64,000 nt of DNA, taken from NCBI RefSeq assembly GCF_001904725.1, contig NZ_MRCE01000001.1, forward strand, positions 254,929 through 318,928, in the 5' to 3' direction. How positions within the stretch are numbered: position 1 is the stretch's first letter; each line of letters begins with the position of its first letter. The notes under the pieces were generated by a model, which had not been told where the DNA came from, did no database searches, and saw only the letters and a program-made list of their open reading frames with translations. This stretch comes from Phormidium ambiguum IAM M-71 (GTDB taxonomy: Bacteria; Cyanobacteriota; Cyanobacteriia; Cyanobacteriales; Aerosakkonemataceae). A program made the position numbers and the translations under genes. Shown in pieces: positions 9,960 through 18,208 of the stretch.

Positions 9960-12566
9960 ATGTCTAGTCCCCGTTGGCAGTTTTCCCCGATATTAGCCGA
10001 ACCAGAAGCAACTTATGAAACTACCACGCTACAAAATAAATGGGTAGAAGTATTGGTAGATGCTCCCGGAAGGCAGGAAGAGTCAGAAAATCAGAAGTTG
10101 TATACTTACAGATTGCCTGCGGAATTAGAAGTAAAACCAGGGGACATTTTGAGCGTGCCATTTGGGGCACAAGTTCTGGGGGCGATCGCCATTCGGTTGC
10201 TAGAGCAACCACCAGGCAATTTAGCCACCGAGAAAATACGGGATGTTGAGGAAGTTGTCGCTTCCGGGTTTTTTCCTACTAACTACTGGGAATTACTGAA
10301 AAGAGTTTCTACGTATTATTACACACCTTTAATCCAAGTAGTACGAGCCGCCTTACCACCAGGGTTATTAACTCGATCGCAAAGACGCATTCGCTTGATC
10401 CCAGAAGCTATCCCCCCAGGCGCGATCGAATTTCTTAACATATCGGCGCGACGGATCTTAGAACTATTGCAAACTGCCAAAACCGGAGACTACACTTGGC
10501 AATATCTTCAGTCCAAAGTCAGAGGCGGAAAACCTGGACTGCGAGATTTACTCAAACGAGGTTGGGTAGAAAGTTATTTAGAAACACCGAGACACGCCCA
10601 ACCAAAACAAAAACAAGCTGTTACCTTAATTGCAGAGCTTGACGTAACCGATCTCACACCCCGTCAATTGGAAATATTGACGATTTTGCAGCGTCAAGGT
10701 GGAGAATTGTGGCTTAGTGAATTATTGCAGCTTTCTCAAGCCAGTGGTTCAACGCTCAAAGCATTGGAACAAAAAGGCTATATTACGATTCAGTATCGGG
10801 AAATTTTGCGATCGCTTCAAGAACCAGGACAAACACCCGACACCGCCAAAGTCCTAACCCCCGAACAAGCAGCAGCTTTGAACACAATTAACAACTTACC
10901 TGGATTCGCCCAAGTTTTATTGCATGGCGTAACGGGTTCCGGGAAAACTGAAGTATACTTGCAATCGATCGCCCCAATTTTAGAACAAGGAAAATCCGCC
11001 TTAGTTTTAGTTCCAGAAATCGGATTAACACCACAATTAACCGATCGATTTCGCGCCCGTTTCGGAAGCAAAGTCTGCGTCTATCACAGCGCCCTTTCCG
11101 AAGGCGAACGTTACGACACCTGGCGACAAATGCTCGCAGGCGAACCGCAAGTAGTCATCGGAACTCGTTCCGCCGTCTTCGCCCCTCTCCCCAAACTCAG
11201 CTTAATCATTCTCGACGAAGAACACGACAGCAGCTTCAAACAAGACTCCCCAGCACCCACCTACCACGCCCGCACCGTCGCCAAATGGCGTGCAGAACTA
11301 GTCAACTGTCCCCTAGTTTTAGGTTCCGCGACTCCCTCGTTGGAAAGTTGGATCGAAGTTAGAGCAGGGGAGATGAGGAGCAGGGGGGCAGGGGAGCAGG
11401 GGGGCAGGGGAGAATTAAATTGTCCCATTGTCCCCAGTACCCAGTACCCAGTACCCAGTCCCCAGTCCCCAAAATACTACCTTTCCCTTTCCGAACGCAT
11501 TCAATCTCGACCTTTACCGCCTGTGGAAATTGTGGATATGCGAGAAGAGTTACGGGAGGGAAATAAGTCTATATTTAGTCGATCGCTCCAAGAAGCATTA
11601 CAACAATTACAAACCCAAAAAAAGCAAGGAATTTTATTCATTCATCGTCGCGGACACAGCACTTTTGTCTCTTGTCGGAGTTGCGGATATGTCATCGAAT
11701 GCCCTAACTGCGATGTCTCTTTGTCCTATCATCACACCCAAGAAAATGCCCCCGAACTTTTGCGTTGTCATTACTGCAATTTCATGCGTTCTCACCCCGA
11801 AAATTGCCCTGAATGCAGTTCGCCTTATTTAAAATTTTTTGGTAGCGGAACCCAAAAAGTAGCAGAAGAATTAAGAAAGTTATTTCCCGAATTACGAATT
11901 ATTCGGTTTGACAGTGACACCACTCGTACCAAAGGATCGCATCGAACTTTATTAACGCAATTTGCCAATGGTGAAGCTGACTTATTAGTAGGAACGCAGA
12001 TGCTTACCAAAGGTTTGGATATTTCCCAAGTTACTTTAGTCGGAATAGTCGCCGCCGATGGTTTATTACATTTATCTGATTATCGAGCTACAGAAAGAAC
12101 CTTTCAAACTTTAACTCAAGTAGCAGGTCGCGCAGGTCGTGGCGACGATCCCGGTCGAGTAATTCTACAAACTTACACTCCCGAACATTCGGTAATTCAA
12201 GCTGTTAAAAAACACGATTTTCAATCATTTATCGAATCCGAATTACCCCAAAGAGCCGAATCAAATTACCCACCTTACGGACGTTTGGTATTGTTAAGAT
12301 TAAGTAGTTTAGATCCCACACAAGTTGAAGAAGCTGCACGTATTTTAGCAGGTTGGTTGCGCCCTCCAGAAAATAGTAATAGTTATGAAATTTTAGGCCC
12401 TGCACCCGCTAGTATTATGCGCGTAGCTAACCGTTATCGTTGGCAAATTCTCCTCAAATTACCACCGAATATTATTGTGGAATTACCCGACTTTAATGAG
12501 TTACGGGATTTATGCCCGAAATCAGTTAGTTTGACGATCGATGTCGATCCCATAAATATGATGTAG
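9960..12566 (+). CDS. priA: Primosomal protein N' (replication restart helicase PriA)
   Basis: 868 aa. A 3'-to-5' DNA helicase that recognises stalled forks and reloads the replisome. N-terminal DNA-binding domains cover about 1-290. Walker A is GVTGSGKTEVY from residue 323, the DEAH-type box is DEEH at 419-422, and motif III is SATPSLESW. Eight zinc-binding cysteines sit in CRSCGYVIECPNCDVS (from C572) and CHYCN...CPECSS. The C-terminal helicase lobe has GTQMLTKGLD and QVAGRAGRG. Residues about 468-504, between SLESWIEVR and YYLSLSER, are encoded by short repeats (see 11363-11473). The frame stays open and all later motifs are intact. The start ATG 9960 precedes a good N-terminal PriA sequence. 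Confidence 0.96.
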   Translation: MSSPRWQFSPILAEPEATYETTTLQNKWVEVLVDAPGRQEESENQKLYTYRLPAELEVKPGDILSVPFGAQVLGAIAIRLLEQPPGNLATEKIRDVEEVVASGFFPTNYWELLKRVSTYYYTPLIQVVRAALPPGLLTRSQRRIRLIPEAIPPGAIEFLNISARRILELLQTAKTGDYTWQYLQSKVRGGKPGLRDLLKRGWVESYLETPRHAQPKQKQAVTLIAELDVTDLTPRQLEILTILQRQGGELWLSELLQLSQASGSTLKALEQKGYITIQYREILRSLQEPGQTPDTAKVLTPEQAAALNTINNLPGFAQVLLHGVTGSGKTEVYLQSIAPILEQGKSALVLVPEIGLTPQLTDRFRARFGSKVCVYHSALSEGERYDTWRQMLAGEPQVVIGTRSAVFAPLPKLSLIILDEEHDSSFKQDSPAPTYHARTVAKWRAELVNCPLVLGSATPSLESWIEVRAGEMRSRGAGEQGGRGELNCPIVPSTQYPVPSPQSPKYYLSLSERIQSRPLPPVEIVDMREELREGNKSIFSRSLQEALQQLQTQKKQGILFIHRRGHSTFVSCRSCGYVIECPNCDVSLSYHHTQENAPELLRCHYCNFMRSHPENCPECSSPYLKFFGSGTQKVAEELRKLFPELRIIRFDSDTTRTKGSHRTLLTQFANGEADLLVGTQMLTKGLDISQVTLVGIVAADGLLHLSDYRATERTFQTLTQVAGRAGRGDDPGRVILQTYTPEHSVIQAVKKHDFQSFIESELPQRAESNYPPYGRLVLLRLSSLDPTQVEEAARILAGWLRPPENSNSYEILGPAPASIMRVANRYRWQILLKLPPNIIVELPDFNELRDLCPKSVSLTIDVDPINMM
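11363..11473. repeat. Short repeats inserted in frame inside priA
   Basis: A G-rich block (11363-11412, units of GCAGGGG/GAGCAGGGG) is joined by a short linker to a heptamer block (11434-11470, three CCAGTAC then CCAGTCC units). The same units occur in non-coding spacers of this window (37998-38023 and 39843-39866). The block adds about 37 codons without stop or frameshift between the Walker-motif lobe and the zinc module of PriA. It encodes a low-complexity Gly/Arg-rich then Pro/Ser/Val-rich peptide. Confidence 0.85.
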
Positions 12567-12568
12567 AG

Positions 12569-12668
12569 ACTGGAAAAGGCAGAAGGAAAGAAAGGCAGAA
12601 GGCAGAAGGCAAAAATTCCCCTTTTCCCCCTTTTCCCTTTTCCCCTTTTCCCCTTTCCCTTTTCCCCA
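12569..12668. repeat. GGCAGAA heptamers and pyrimidine-rich tract after priA
   Basis: Downstream of priA, GGCAGAAGG units (the inverse of TTCTGCC) are followed by about 60 bases of CCTTTTCCCC-type repeats. They separate the converging ends of priA and the minus-strand PPC-like gene. No ordinary hairpin terminator was seen. Confidence 0.85.
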
Positions 12669-12673
12669 TCTCC

Positions 12674-13297
12674 CTAAGAAGCTGGACAAACCGAAGCATT
12701 TGTGCCGTCTGATTTTAGTTGTTGATAAGTTAAGCTAAATCGGCCAACTGTCCCCGGAGTTGCACTAGTTACTAATACGCTATAAGTACCATTCGTGGGT
12801 AATTTGGTGCGGATTACGGCATCAATTACATTTGCTTGTTTTGGTTGTTGTTCGACGATTTGACCATTAGGAGTATAAAGTACCAAAACAGGGTTAATTA
12901 ATAATGGATTCGCCTGTAATGTATCTGCACGTCCTTGGGTAGCACTGCCTCCAACTAAACTAACTCGAATTAGTTGGTCTTTTTGCCCATTTAACAAGTA
13001 CTTTTGAAACCGTCTGCCCTGAAATCGAAAATCACTTGTGGAAAGTCTACCTTTGATAGTTTTGTTGCATTCTAAGCGGGTAGAATTAGAAATTTTAGCT
13101 GGGGATGGCAGTTGATTTTGAGCAATGAGAACTTGATTGTTGTTAGTTTGTTTTGGCATCAAAGCTTGAGCAAAACCATCAGGAAAGAACAGTGGATTGC
13201 TCAATATTGTCAAACCAAAGCCCAACAAACAACAACTTAAATATACCGCCAATTTCGCAAGGTAGCTTTTTTGAAAGTTTTTTATCACAAGTATCAC
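12674..13297 (-). CDS. Exported protein with PPC-like beta-sandwich domain
   Basis: 207 aa from GTG 13297; a second GTG at 13288 has better spacing from AAGG and would remove three residues. A hydrophobic segment (LAVYLSCCLLGFGLTILSN, about 16-34) followed by a polar region suggests a signal peptide or anchor. The mature part, from ECNKTIKGRLSTSDFRFQGRRFQKYLLNG to TNGTYSVLVTSATPGTVGRFSLTYQ, has the layout of bacterial pre-peptidase C-terminal (PPC) domains: a modified sandwich with a G-x-Y/F-x-L-x-V strand. No peptidase domain is attached. Two Cys, in LECNK and SVCPAS, could form a disulfide. Its role is unknown. It is followed on the same strand by no gene and preceded by the TPR gene 54 bases away, so the two may be co-transcribed. 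Confidence 0.7.
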   Translation of the reverse strand: MILVIKNFQKSYLAKLAVYLSCCLLGFGLTILSNPLFFPDGFAQALMPKQTNNNQVLIAQNQLPSPAKISNSTRLECNKTIKGRLSTSDFRFQGRRFQKYLLNGQKDQLIRVSLVGGSATQGRADTLQANPLLINPVLVLYTPNGQIVEQQPKQANVIDAVIRTKLPTNGTYSVLVTSATPGTVGRFSLTYQQLKSDGTNASVCPAS

Positions 13298-13351
13298 CTA
13301 CCTTTTCAAGTATTACCAATATCTCTGATTTAAAGTTGAATTATTAATTTT

Positions 13352-14107
13352 TTAAGCTATGCCTGTGGGGTTACTCCACAAACGTTGAATCATGCGATCG
13401 ATCTCTTCGGCTTGTTCTTCCTTTCCTTGAGATTTAAATAAATCTCTGGCTTTTTTGAACGCTTCTATGGCTTGCTCTTTTTCGCCAGTACGACTCATAA
13501 TTAAACCTATGTTAGCGTAAGCTTCGGCAAATTCTGGTTGAACGCGAATTGTTTCTTGCCATTGTTTAATAGCGGCTTCTACTTGTCCTTGTTGGGCGAG
13601 TACGTTACCTAAATTGTAATGAGCTTTAGCGTAGTTGGGATTAATTTTAATTGCTGCTTTATACTCTTTTTCCGCAGCGATAAAATCTTCTTGTTGTACT
13701 AGCATATTGCCCAAGTTATAATGAGCTTCTGCCATGTTTGGTTGAATTTTTATGGCTTGACGATAAGCTGCGATCGCTTCTGTATCTTTGCCTTGAGTTG
13801 CTAAAGCTACTCCCATATTCAAATGCGCTGCTGCTAATTTAGGATTTAAAGTTAGAGCTTTTTGGTATTGCATAATCGCTTCTGCCAATTTCCCTTGTTG
13901 TTGCAAAGAAATGCCCTGTTCATAATAATCTTGGGCTTGTTCTTTGTTCTGTGAAACTTGAGCAACTACACTCTCAATTGTTGACTGATTTGTTTCCTGT
14001 TTCTGCCAACTTGACTCAGATAACGCTGGGGAAGCATGACTCAAAGTGATGCCAGTAACAGCAGCCAACAGATTGGCTAAAAAGTAAGCATTTTTTATCA
14101 TTGACAT
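13352..14107 (-). CDS. Exported TPR-repeat protein
   Basis: 251 aa. A signal peptide-like N-terminus (AYFLANLLAAVTGITLSHASPALS) is followed by a linker and five consecutive tetratricopeptide repeats (about 57-225). Examples are AEAIMQYQKALTLNPKLAAA, then EAIAAYRQAIKIQPNMAEAH and AAEKEYKAAIKINPNYAKAH, with the W-x2-G/N-Y-x-A-x8-P spacing. It would act as a periplasmic or lumenal protein-interaction scaffold; no partner is known. It probably heads a two-gene unit with the PPC-like protein 54 bases downstream. Start ATG 14107, with a second Met two codons later. Confidence 0.8.
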   Translation of the reverse strand: MSMIKNAYFLANLLAAVTGITLSHASPALSESSWQKQETNQSTIESVVAQVSQNKEQAQDYYEQGISLQQQGKLAEAIMQYQKALTLNPKLAAAHLNMGVALATQGKDTEAIAAYRQAIKIQPNMAEAHYNLGNMLVQQEDFIAAEKEYKAAIKINPNYAKAHYNLGNVLAQQGQVEAAIKQWQETIRVQPEFAEAYANIGLIMSRTGEKEQAIEAFKKARDLFKSQGKEEQAEEIDRMIQRLWSNPTGIA

Positions 14108-14185
14108 AAATCAAAAAGTGTGTATTGGGAGCCGTAGCTGCTTTTCGCAGATTAAAACTTATGATATCGTCATCGAAAAGAAATG

Positions 14186-14869
14186 CTAGTGTTTTCCCAA
14201 AAGTTCTGCGGCGACTAAATCTTTTTGAATGGCTAAAACTGCGGCTTGAGTGCGATCGCGCACTTCCAACTTTTGTAAAATGGCATGAACATGGACGCGA
14301 ACTGTGCCAATGGTAATGTATAGCAGTTCAGCAATTTCCTGGTTGCTTTTTCCCGCCGCTATCAGTGCCAAAATTTCCTGTTCCCGGCGAGTCAGGGGAT
14401 TGATTAATACTTCTGTTGATTTCACATCTGAGGATGGATTTGCCGCAAAAGCAGCACGTATTTCCGCAGTAACAGTTTGATCCCACCAAGAAGCACCTGC
14501 GGCGACAGAACGCAGTGCCAAAATTAAAACTTCTGCTTCAATACCTTTAAGACAATATCCTTGAGCACCTGCGCCAATTAAGCGTTCGATCAGAGGTTTT
14601 TGGGAATGAGAAGTGAGAACTAAAATGGGTAATTGTGAATGCTGTTCTTTGATGCGACGACAAGCTTCTACTCCGCCAATCCCCGGTAATCCTACATCCA
14701 ACAAAACAACATCTAAGGGATATTGATTGGCTAATTCTACAGCTGTTTCACCGTCGGTGGCTTCTGCTACTATTTCTATTCCTGGTTCTTGTTGCAGGCG
14801 CATAAACAAACCGAGGCGAAATAGTTCATCATCTTCGACTAAAAGTATCCGCAAAGGTGCAGGTTTCAT
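14186..14869 (-). CDS. NarL/FixJ-family response regulator
   Basis: 227 aa. Receiver domain (about 6-125) with acidic pocket ED at 12-13, phospho-acceptor D58 in LLDVGLPG, T/S in LVLTSHSQ and K in GYCLKG. The C-terminal LuxR-type helix-turn-helix (about 157-220) contains LTRREQEILALIAAGKSNQEIAELL and GTVRVHVHAILQKLEVRDRTQA. It is a transcription factor. Its ATG shares a base with the stop of the upstream kinase (TAATG), so the two are translationally coupled and almost certainly cognate. It lies in a unit divergent from the kdp genes. KdpE proteins are OmpR-type, so this is not a KdpE homologue. Confidence 0.92.
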   Translation of the reverse strand: MKPAPLRILLVEDDELFRLGLFMRLQQEPGIEIVAEATDGETAVELANQYPLDVVLLDVGLPGIGGVEACRRIKEQHSQLPILVLTSHSQKPLIERLIGAGAQGYCLKGIEAEVLILALRSVAAGASWWDQTVTAEIRAAFAANPSSDVKSTEVLINPLTRREQEILALIAAGKSNQEIAELLYITIGTVRVHVHAILQKLEVRDRTQAAVLAIQKDLVAAELLGKH

Positions 14870-15957
14870 TACGAATTCTCAGAAGTTGCTGGGGAAGTTG
14901 GGAGTCGAAAACCAAACAAAGCACCAGATGGAAGTAGGTTTTCTGCCCAAATTGTACCGCCATGTGCGGCAATAATTTGCCGACTTAAATATAAGCCTAG
15001 TCCAGAACCTTGACTTTGGCGATCGCTATTTCCTTGGTAAAATCGCTCAAATAAGTGAGCTAGTTCATCTGTAGGTATCCCTTGTCCACAATCTAAAATC
15101 TTCACTACTTGTTGATGGGAATCACTTTCTAATATCACGTTGATTTTGCCCCCACGTGGAGAATGATTTATCGCATTAATTAGTAAATTAGTAAAGACTC
15201 GCTGTAATTGTAAAGCATCTCCATTTACCCACAAATTTTTCCGAAAATTTGATTCTCCATAATTAAGTGTAATATGCACTCGACGTGAGGCGGCTAATTC
15301 TGTCAGAGTAGCAATTACTTCTTCAACTAATGAACATAAATTGACTGATGTTAGTTGTAATTTTAATCCTTCGGAATCATAGTGGTATATATCTAAGAGA
15401 GTTTGGACTAATTGTAGCGTCGATTGATGAGAACGAATCATCATTTCTAAGACTTTACGTTGAGCAAAACTACATTCGCCAAATTGTCCTCTTTGAAAAG
15501 ATTTAATTGTTTCAATCGCGCCTAAAAGTGGAGTTTTTAAATCGTGAGTCAGTGTAGAAATGAAATCTTCTCGCATACTCGCTAGTTGTTTTTGGTAAAG
15601 TAATTGGGCTTGCTGATGAGCAATTGCTTCTTCATAATGACGAATGCGATCGCTTAACCATCCTGTTACCAAAAGTGCCAATACTGCGATTAATCGATTT
15701 GCCACAGTTGGTGGCAATAAATGTTCGCGGGGTATCAGTAAATTTAACAGTGTTAATACCGAAGCTGCTAAGGTTACTTGTAAATTTGCTCTTCTACCTA
15801 AACGATAATTAGTCAATAAAATTGGCCCTATATAAAGATAGCCAAATAAATATTCTGAGGGGGTAGCATATTCTAAAGATATGACGATCGCAAATGCGAT
15901 CGCAATCATTACCCAAGTATTTCTGCGATCGTTTTTGCTAAAAATATTTGCTTTCAT
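14869..15957 (-). CDS. Membrane sensor histidine kinase, coupled to the NarL-type regulator
   Basis: 362 aa. The N-terminal ~100 residues form three or four membrane helices (about 14-30, 38-50, 60-77, 88-101) with almost no periplasmic loop, as in intramembrane-sensing kinases. A short coiled coil follows, then HisKA with H138 in STLTHDLKTPL and HATPase with NLLINAINHSP, DCGQGIPTDE and GSGLGLYLS. The stop overlaps the start of the response regulator gene, indicating a two-gene operon. The start is 503 bp from kdpA in divergent orientation. The kdp operon's own KdpD lacks kinase domains, so this kinase could supply K+ or osmotic sensing; that link is inference from position only. Confidence 0.9.
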   Translation of the reverse strand: MKANIFSKNDRRNTWVMIAIAFAIVISLEYATPSEYLFGYLYIGPILLTNYRLGRRANLQVTLAASVLTLLNLLIPREHLLPPTVANRLIAVLALLVTGWLSDRIRHYEEAIAHQQAQLLYQKQLASMREDFISTLTHDLKTPLLGAIETIKSFQRGQFGECSFAQRKVLEMMIRSHQSTLQLVQTLLDIYHYDSEGLKLQLTSVNLCSLVEEVIATLTELAASRRVHITLNYGESNFRKNLWVNGDALQLQRVFTNLLINAINHSPRGGKINVILESDSHQQVVKILDCGQGIPTDELAHLFERFYQGNSDRQSQGSGLGLYLSRQIIAAHGGTIWAENLLPSGALFGFRLPTSPATSENS

Positions 15958-16044
15958 TGTTCATTATGAATACGTTTTCTAGGATAAATTTTAAATATCG
16001 CTGCATAATTCTCAATTATATTAGCGTAAACCGATCGAACAAAC

Positions 16045-16096
16045 TACAACTATACTTATAGATATAAATTAATTTATATCTATAAGTATAGTTGTA
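16045..16096. promoter_or_regulatory. Perfect 52-bp palindrome upstream of kdpA
   Basis: The arms 16045-16070 and 16071-16096 are exact reverse complements with no spacer. Each arm is 26 bp and starts TACAACTATACTTATAGATA. It is AT-rich and sits about 88 bp from the histidine kinase start and about 365 bp from kdpA. It is followed by no U-run in either direction and lies upstream of both operons, so it is not a terminator. It could be a multi-dimer operator, a cruciform-forming site or a miniature mobile element. Confidence 0.8.
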
Positions 16097-16213
16097 CCTA
16101 AAAGCTATATATATAAACTTAAATAGCAAATTTAAATAAAATTCTATTCCCAATCAGATGTTAATAAGCCTGAAATAATGAAATATTGTTATAGAATTTA
16201 ATTGGCTAAATAA

Positions 16214-16366
16214 ATGATTAAAACCAAACTAATTCAAGCAAGCATACAACTTAACAGTTATTACTATTGTTTACCTTGCTTAGAAAGCATAAGGGCAGAT
16301 GAATTAATTTTAGCGAGTCATGAAGTTAAGGGCGGAAAGGCAGCAGAATTAAGGTATAAGTTGTAA
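16214..16366 (+). CDS. Possible 50-aa small protein upstream of kdpA
   Basis: A 50-codon frame with ATG start and TAA stop, beginning MIKTKLIQASIQLNSYYYCLPCL and containing a CLPC pair. It lies in the divergent spacer, 94 bp before kdpA and in the same direction. There is no clear Shine-Dalgarno site and I do not recognise a family. It may be a chance frame or a leader peptide. Confidence 0.2.
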   Translation: MIKTKLIQASIQLNSYYYCLPCLESIRADELILASHEVKGGKAAELRYKL

Positions 16367-16460
16367 CTTAGTAAATAACCCTGATTCTGAGCAACAATAA
16401 TTATTCCAATGGTAAAATTTTCAGTTAACTAGATTGAACATCATAAATTGGTAAACATTT

Positions 16461-18143
16461 ATGTGGCAAGGCTTTCTACAAATTGCGTTAACTATTATCA
16501 TTCTCATCATGATTACCCCATTTTTGGGGCGCTACATGGCACGAGTTTATTTAAATAAAAAAACCTTTTTAGATTTTCTAATTTCCCCAATAGAAAACCT
16601 AACTTATAACTTGAGTGGCATCCGTTATAAAGAAGACATGACGGGTTGGCAATATACTAGGGCAATACTTTACAGCAACCTATTCATGGGGATTTTTGTT
16701 TATTTAATCCTCATATTCCAAGGAATGCTACCCCTAAATCCAACAAACTTAAACCCACCTAGTTGGGATTTAGCATTACATACAACAATCTCCTTTTTAA
16801 CTAATACAGACCAACAGCATTATTCAGGAGAAACTACTTTAAGTTATCTCAGTCAAACAATGGCTATTGGATTTTTAATGTTCACATCTGCGGCAACAGG
16901 ATTAGCAGTAGGAATCGCCTTTATTCGGGGATTGACAGGTAGAACATTAGGTAATTTTTACGTACATTTAATTAAATCTATTACCCGTATTTTGCTGCCA
17001 ATTTCTTTAATTGGTGCATTGTTACTACTCATTCTTGGTGTGCCAGAAACTTTAGCAAATCCAGCTATAGCTAATACTTTAGAAGGTAACATTCAAGTAA
17101 TAGCTAGAGGGCCTGTAGCCCATTATGAAATTATTAAACAATTAGGAGAAAATGGCGGCGGATTTTTTGGCATTAACTCTGCCCATCCTTTTGAAAATCC
17201 TAATACTTTAACCAATTTAATTGAAACGATCGCCATGCTAAGTATTCCCGCAGCATTAATTTACACTTACGGAATATTTGCTAATAACATCAAACAAGCT
17301 TGGTTACTATTTTGGATGGTATTTACTATTTTCATTTTCCTAATTGGAATTAGTGCCATTGGTGAATATCAAGGTAATCCCTTAGTCAATAACTTTTTAG
17401 GTGGACAACAACCGAATTTAGAAGGAAAAGAAGTTAGATTCGGTTGGGCAGAAACTGCACTTTGGGCAGTTGCCACCACTGCAACAATGTGTGGTGCAGT
17501 TAATGGAATGCACGACTCTTTAATGCCTCCTGGTGGTTTTTCTACTCTGTTCAATTTGTTTTTACAAATCATTTGGGGAGGCCAAGGAACAGGTACAGCT
17601 TACCTCTTTGTTTACTTAATTTTATCAGTATTTGTGACTGGGTTAATGGTGGGACGCACTCCCGAATTTTTAGGCAGAAAGATTGAAAAAAGGGAAATTG
17701 TTTTAGCCAGTGTTATTCTCCTAATTCATCCAATTTTAGTGTTAATTCCCAGCGCGATTACTTTAGCTTTTCCTGATGCTTTAGCTGGAATTAGTAACCC
17801 TGGTTTTCACGGCATTTCTCAAGTTGTTTACGAATATGCTTCAGCTACAGCTAATAACGGTTCCGGTTTTGAAGGTTTGGGAGACAATACATTGTGGTGG
17901 AATTTAAGTGCTAGTGTCAGTCTTTTGGGAGGACGTTACATTCCCATTATTGCCCTTTTGTTATTAGCAGATAACATGAAAAATAAACAACCAGTTCCAG
18001 AAAATACTGGTACTTTAAGAACTGACACAGTTTTATTTACTAGTGTTACAGCTGGCGTAATTTTGATTTTAGGCGCTTTAACATTTTTCCCAATTTTAGC
18101 ACTAGGGCCGATCGCAGAAAGTTTCCAACTAGGTAAAGGCTAG
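16461..18143 (+). CDS. kdpA: Potassium-transporting ATPase subunit KdpA
   Basis: 560 aa, the usual KdpA length. It is the K+-channel-like, superfamily-of-K-transporters subunit of the high-affinity KdpFABC pump in the plasma membrane. About ten membrane helices are visible. The four pseudo-repeats with selectivity-filter signatures are present: [10 protein letters not shown] (about 112-121), [19 protein letters not shown] (about 229-247), [18 protein letters not shown] (about 340-357) and [14 protein letters not shown] (about 465-478). First gene of kdpA-B-F-C-D. A palindromic repeat lies in the 65-bp gap before kdpB. Start ATG 16461 gives the typical [11 protein letters not shown]-terminus. 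Confidence 0.97.
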   Translation: MWQGFLQIALTIIILIMITPFLGRYMARVYLNKKTFLDFLISPIENLTYNLSGIRYKEDMTGWQYTRAILYSNLFMGIFVYLILIFQGMLPLNPTNLNPPSWDLALHTTISFLTNTDQQHYSGETTLSYLSQTMAIGFLMFTSAATGLAVGIAFIRGLTGRTLGNFYVHLIKSITRILLPISLIGALLLLILGVPETLANPAIANTLEGNIQVIARGPVAHYEIIKQLGENGGGFFGINSAHPFENPNTLTNLIETIAMLSIPAALIYTYGIFANNIKQAWLLFWMVFTIFIFLIGISAIGEYQGNPLVNNFLGGQQPNLEGKEVRFGWAETALWAVATTATMCGAVNGMHDSLMPPGGFSTLFNLFLQIIWGGQGTGTAYLFVYLILSVFVTGLMVGRTPEFLGRKIEKREIVLASVILLIHPILVLIPSAITLAFPDALAGISNPGFHGISQVVYEYASATANNGSGFEGLGDNTLWWNLSASVSLLGGRYIPIIALLLLADNMKNKQPVPENTGTLRTDTVLFTSVTAGVILILGALTFFPILALGPIAESFQLGKG

Positions 18144-18145
18144 AT

Positions 18146-18172
18146 TACCCGACTTCTTGAAGAAGTCGGGTA
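18146..18172. repeat. Palindromic dispersed repeat, copy 2, between kdpA and kdpB
   Basis: A perfect inverted repeat with 13-bp arms (TACCCGACTTCTT and its complement) around one base, starting 2 bp after the kdpA stop. It shares the core of the elements at 7284 and 49402. In the transcript it would form a stable intercistronic hairpin that could stabilise kdpA mRNA or reduce read-through into kdpB. Confidence 0.85.
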
Positions 18173-18208
18173 TCTATAACCCAACAAACAACAATTAATC
18201 ACAAAAAA

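Larger units (their letters stand above)
15958..16460. other. Divergent spacer between the two-component operon and kdpA
   Basis: 503 bp, strongly AT-rich. It contains the 52-bp perfect palindrome at 16045-16096 and a possible 50-codon frame at 16214-16366. No clear ribosome site stands directly before kdpA ATG 16461. Both flanking operons must be controlled from this spacer. Confidence 0.6.
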
